NCBI RefSeq assembly: GCF_013177735.1
Contig: NZ_WOEZ01000199.1
Location: 1-64,000 of the forward strand
DNA from: Paraburkholderia elongata
Lineage (GTDB): Bacteria; Pseudomonadota; Gammaproteobacteria; Burkholderiales; Burkholderiaceae
DNA length: 64,000 bases
Direction: 5' to 3'
Program-made: the position numbers and the translations under genes
The notes under the pieces: generated by a model
What the model was told of the DNA's origin: nothing
Database searches by the model: none
The model's input: the letters and a program-made list of their open reading frames with translations, nothing else
Part shown: in pieces, positions 63,237 to 64,000 of the stretch
Layout of the letters: every line of letters begins with the position of its first letter
Numbering within the stretch: position 1 is the stretch's first letter

Positions 63237-64000
63237 ATGCAATCCAACCTTCCAGATAGTGCGCTGCTGGATGTGCGCGGCATGTGGTGCACCAGTTGCG
63301 CGAACGCATTGGAAAGCATGCTGCGACGCCAGCCCGGCGTGCTCGCCGCCAGCGTCAGTTTCACGGCCGAGTCCGCCTCGCTGCAGTGGGACCCGCTCGC
63401 GACGTCGCTTGAGCGCTTGCTGCAGCGCGCCGCCAAACTCGGATACGCGTGCATCCCCGAAGGCGCAGGGCACGACCGGCGCGCGCATTTCGCCAAAATC
63501 CGCCATGACCTGATGGTCCGGCTCGTGGTCGCCGTGTTCTTTTCGATGTGGGTAATGCCGGCGCAATGGGCGCTGTACGTTGCGCCCGAGGGCAGTCTTT
63601 CGCCGGCCGCCCGATTTGGGCTGGCGCTGTTTGCAGGGCTCGCCGCCATACCGGTGATCGGCTACGGTGCGCTGCCGTTTTTCCGCGCGGCGTGGCGCAC
63701 GCTGCGCGCTCGAGCGCCGGGCATGGACGTCCTCGTCGCGACCGGGGCTGGCGGGTCCTGCCTGCTTTCGGTATGGCAGTTGATACGGGGCGAGTCGACC
63801 GTCTATTTCGATTCCGCCGCAATGATCGTGGTCTTCCTGTTGGCCGGCAGGCTGCTCGAAACGACCGTGCGAAGCCAATCGGCCGACGCCGTACGCAGCC
63901 TGCTCGAATTACCGCCTGAAACCGCGCACGTGATCGATGCGTCCGGCGCCGAAACGCAAGTCCTTGCCAAGCGGGTGGAACGCGGCAGCGCGGTTCGGGT
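63237..64000 (+). CDS. Heavy-metal P-type ATPase, CcoI/CopA type, 3'-truncated by the window edge
   Basis: The visible 254 residues carry an N-terminal heavy-metal domain with GMWCTSCA (Cys18, Cys21), then four membrane helices and the start of the actuator (VYFDSAAMIVVFLLAGRLLE). The phosphorylation domain lies beyond the window. CcoI-type ATPases export copper to the periplasm for cbb3 oxidase assembly, which fits the operon. ATG 63237 is chosen, 18 bp after the cytochrome stop. Confidence 0.9.
   Translation, partial: MQSNLPDSALLDVRGMWCTSCANALESMLRRQPGVLAASVSFTAESASLQWDPLATSLERLLQRAAKLGYACIPEGAGHDRRAHFAKIRHDLMVRLVVAVFFSMWVMPAQWALYVAPEGSLSPAARFGLALFAGLAAIPVIGYGALPFFRAAWRTLRARAPGMDVLVATGAGGSCLLSVWQLIRGESTVYFDSAAMIVVFLLAGRLLETTVRSQSADAVRSLLELPPETAHVIDASGAETQVLAKRVERGSAVR

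Noticed and set aside
1-64000. CRISPR arrays, rRNA and tRNA genes
   Set aside because: No regularly spaced repeats of suitable length and no conserved rRNA or tRNA sequence was recognised by eye; a dedicated search could still find a tRNA.

Overview
The window reads as chromosome or megaplasmid DNA of a metabolically versatile Burkholderiales bacterium (Burkholderia, Paraburkholderia or Caballeronia type). The grounds are high GC coding with G/C third positions, Gram-negative porins, AAHS-type aromatic acid transporters, NodT/MdtP-type efflux, and many LysR, AraC, IclR and LacI regulators. The genus is an inference; no rRNA or tRNA gene was seen.

Layout. 1-1160: the end of catB and all of catC (beta-ketoadipate branch). 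1393-3761: an accessory insert with a small gene plus Mrr-type nuclease, an integrase tail, a VapBC toxin-antitoxin pair and gene debris. 3865-8301: a tight minus-strand operon running intradiol dioxygenase, SDR, BKACE, gamma-carbonic-anhydrase-like protein, MDR reductase, cupin. 8539-14159: a LacI regulator, a leaderless NMT1/THI5-like binding protein, a RidA, a porin and an AAHS transporter. 14296-31362: two IorAB-type molybdenum hydroxylase modules, with a diheme cytochrome c, alpha/beta hydrolases, two exported RidA proteins, a Tat-exported ACMSD-type amidohydrolase, a frameshifted formamidase, GlcG/HbpS, a second porin, a frameshifted AAHS transporter, and AraC and IclR regulators. 31405-36253: DoxX, a TRZ/ATZ-type amidohydrolase, aldehyde dehydrogenase and a second LacI. 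36264-40850: LysR, an exported isochorismatase-fold protein, pirin, an FAH-family protein and a VOC protein. 40915-44814: GH35 and GH36-like glycosidases. 45024-51041: acetoacetate-decarboxylase-family protein and a ytcA-mdtNOP efflux operon. 51301-57268: MucR-like, LuxR-type and wHTH-AAA regulators. 57391-64000: a duplicated fragment, small exported proteins, an AraC regulator, and a cbb3-type oxidase operon whose CcoN carries a CcoS-like N-terminus, followed by a truncated copper P-type ATPase.

How it works together. Seven copies of a palindrome close to TGCAATCGATTGCA lie at promoters between 8315 and 35125, beside both LacI genes and next to the ring-cleavage operon, binding protein, RidA, porin and aldehyde dehydrogenase. 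I infer one LacI-controlled catabolic regulon. The enzymes between 14296 and 22974 are mostly exported: four Tat signals, and Sec signals on two RidA proteins and the cytochrome. Molybdenum hydroxylases, RidA, an ACMSD-like enzyme, a formamidase and a dihydroxypseudooxynicotine-hydrolase-like enzyme point to periplasmic attack on an aromatic, possibly N-heterocyclic, substrate. Two genes are frameshifted, so the pathway may be decaying, or there are sequence errors. The substrate cannot be named from sequence alone.
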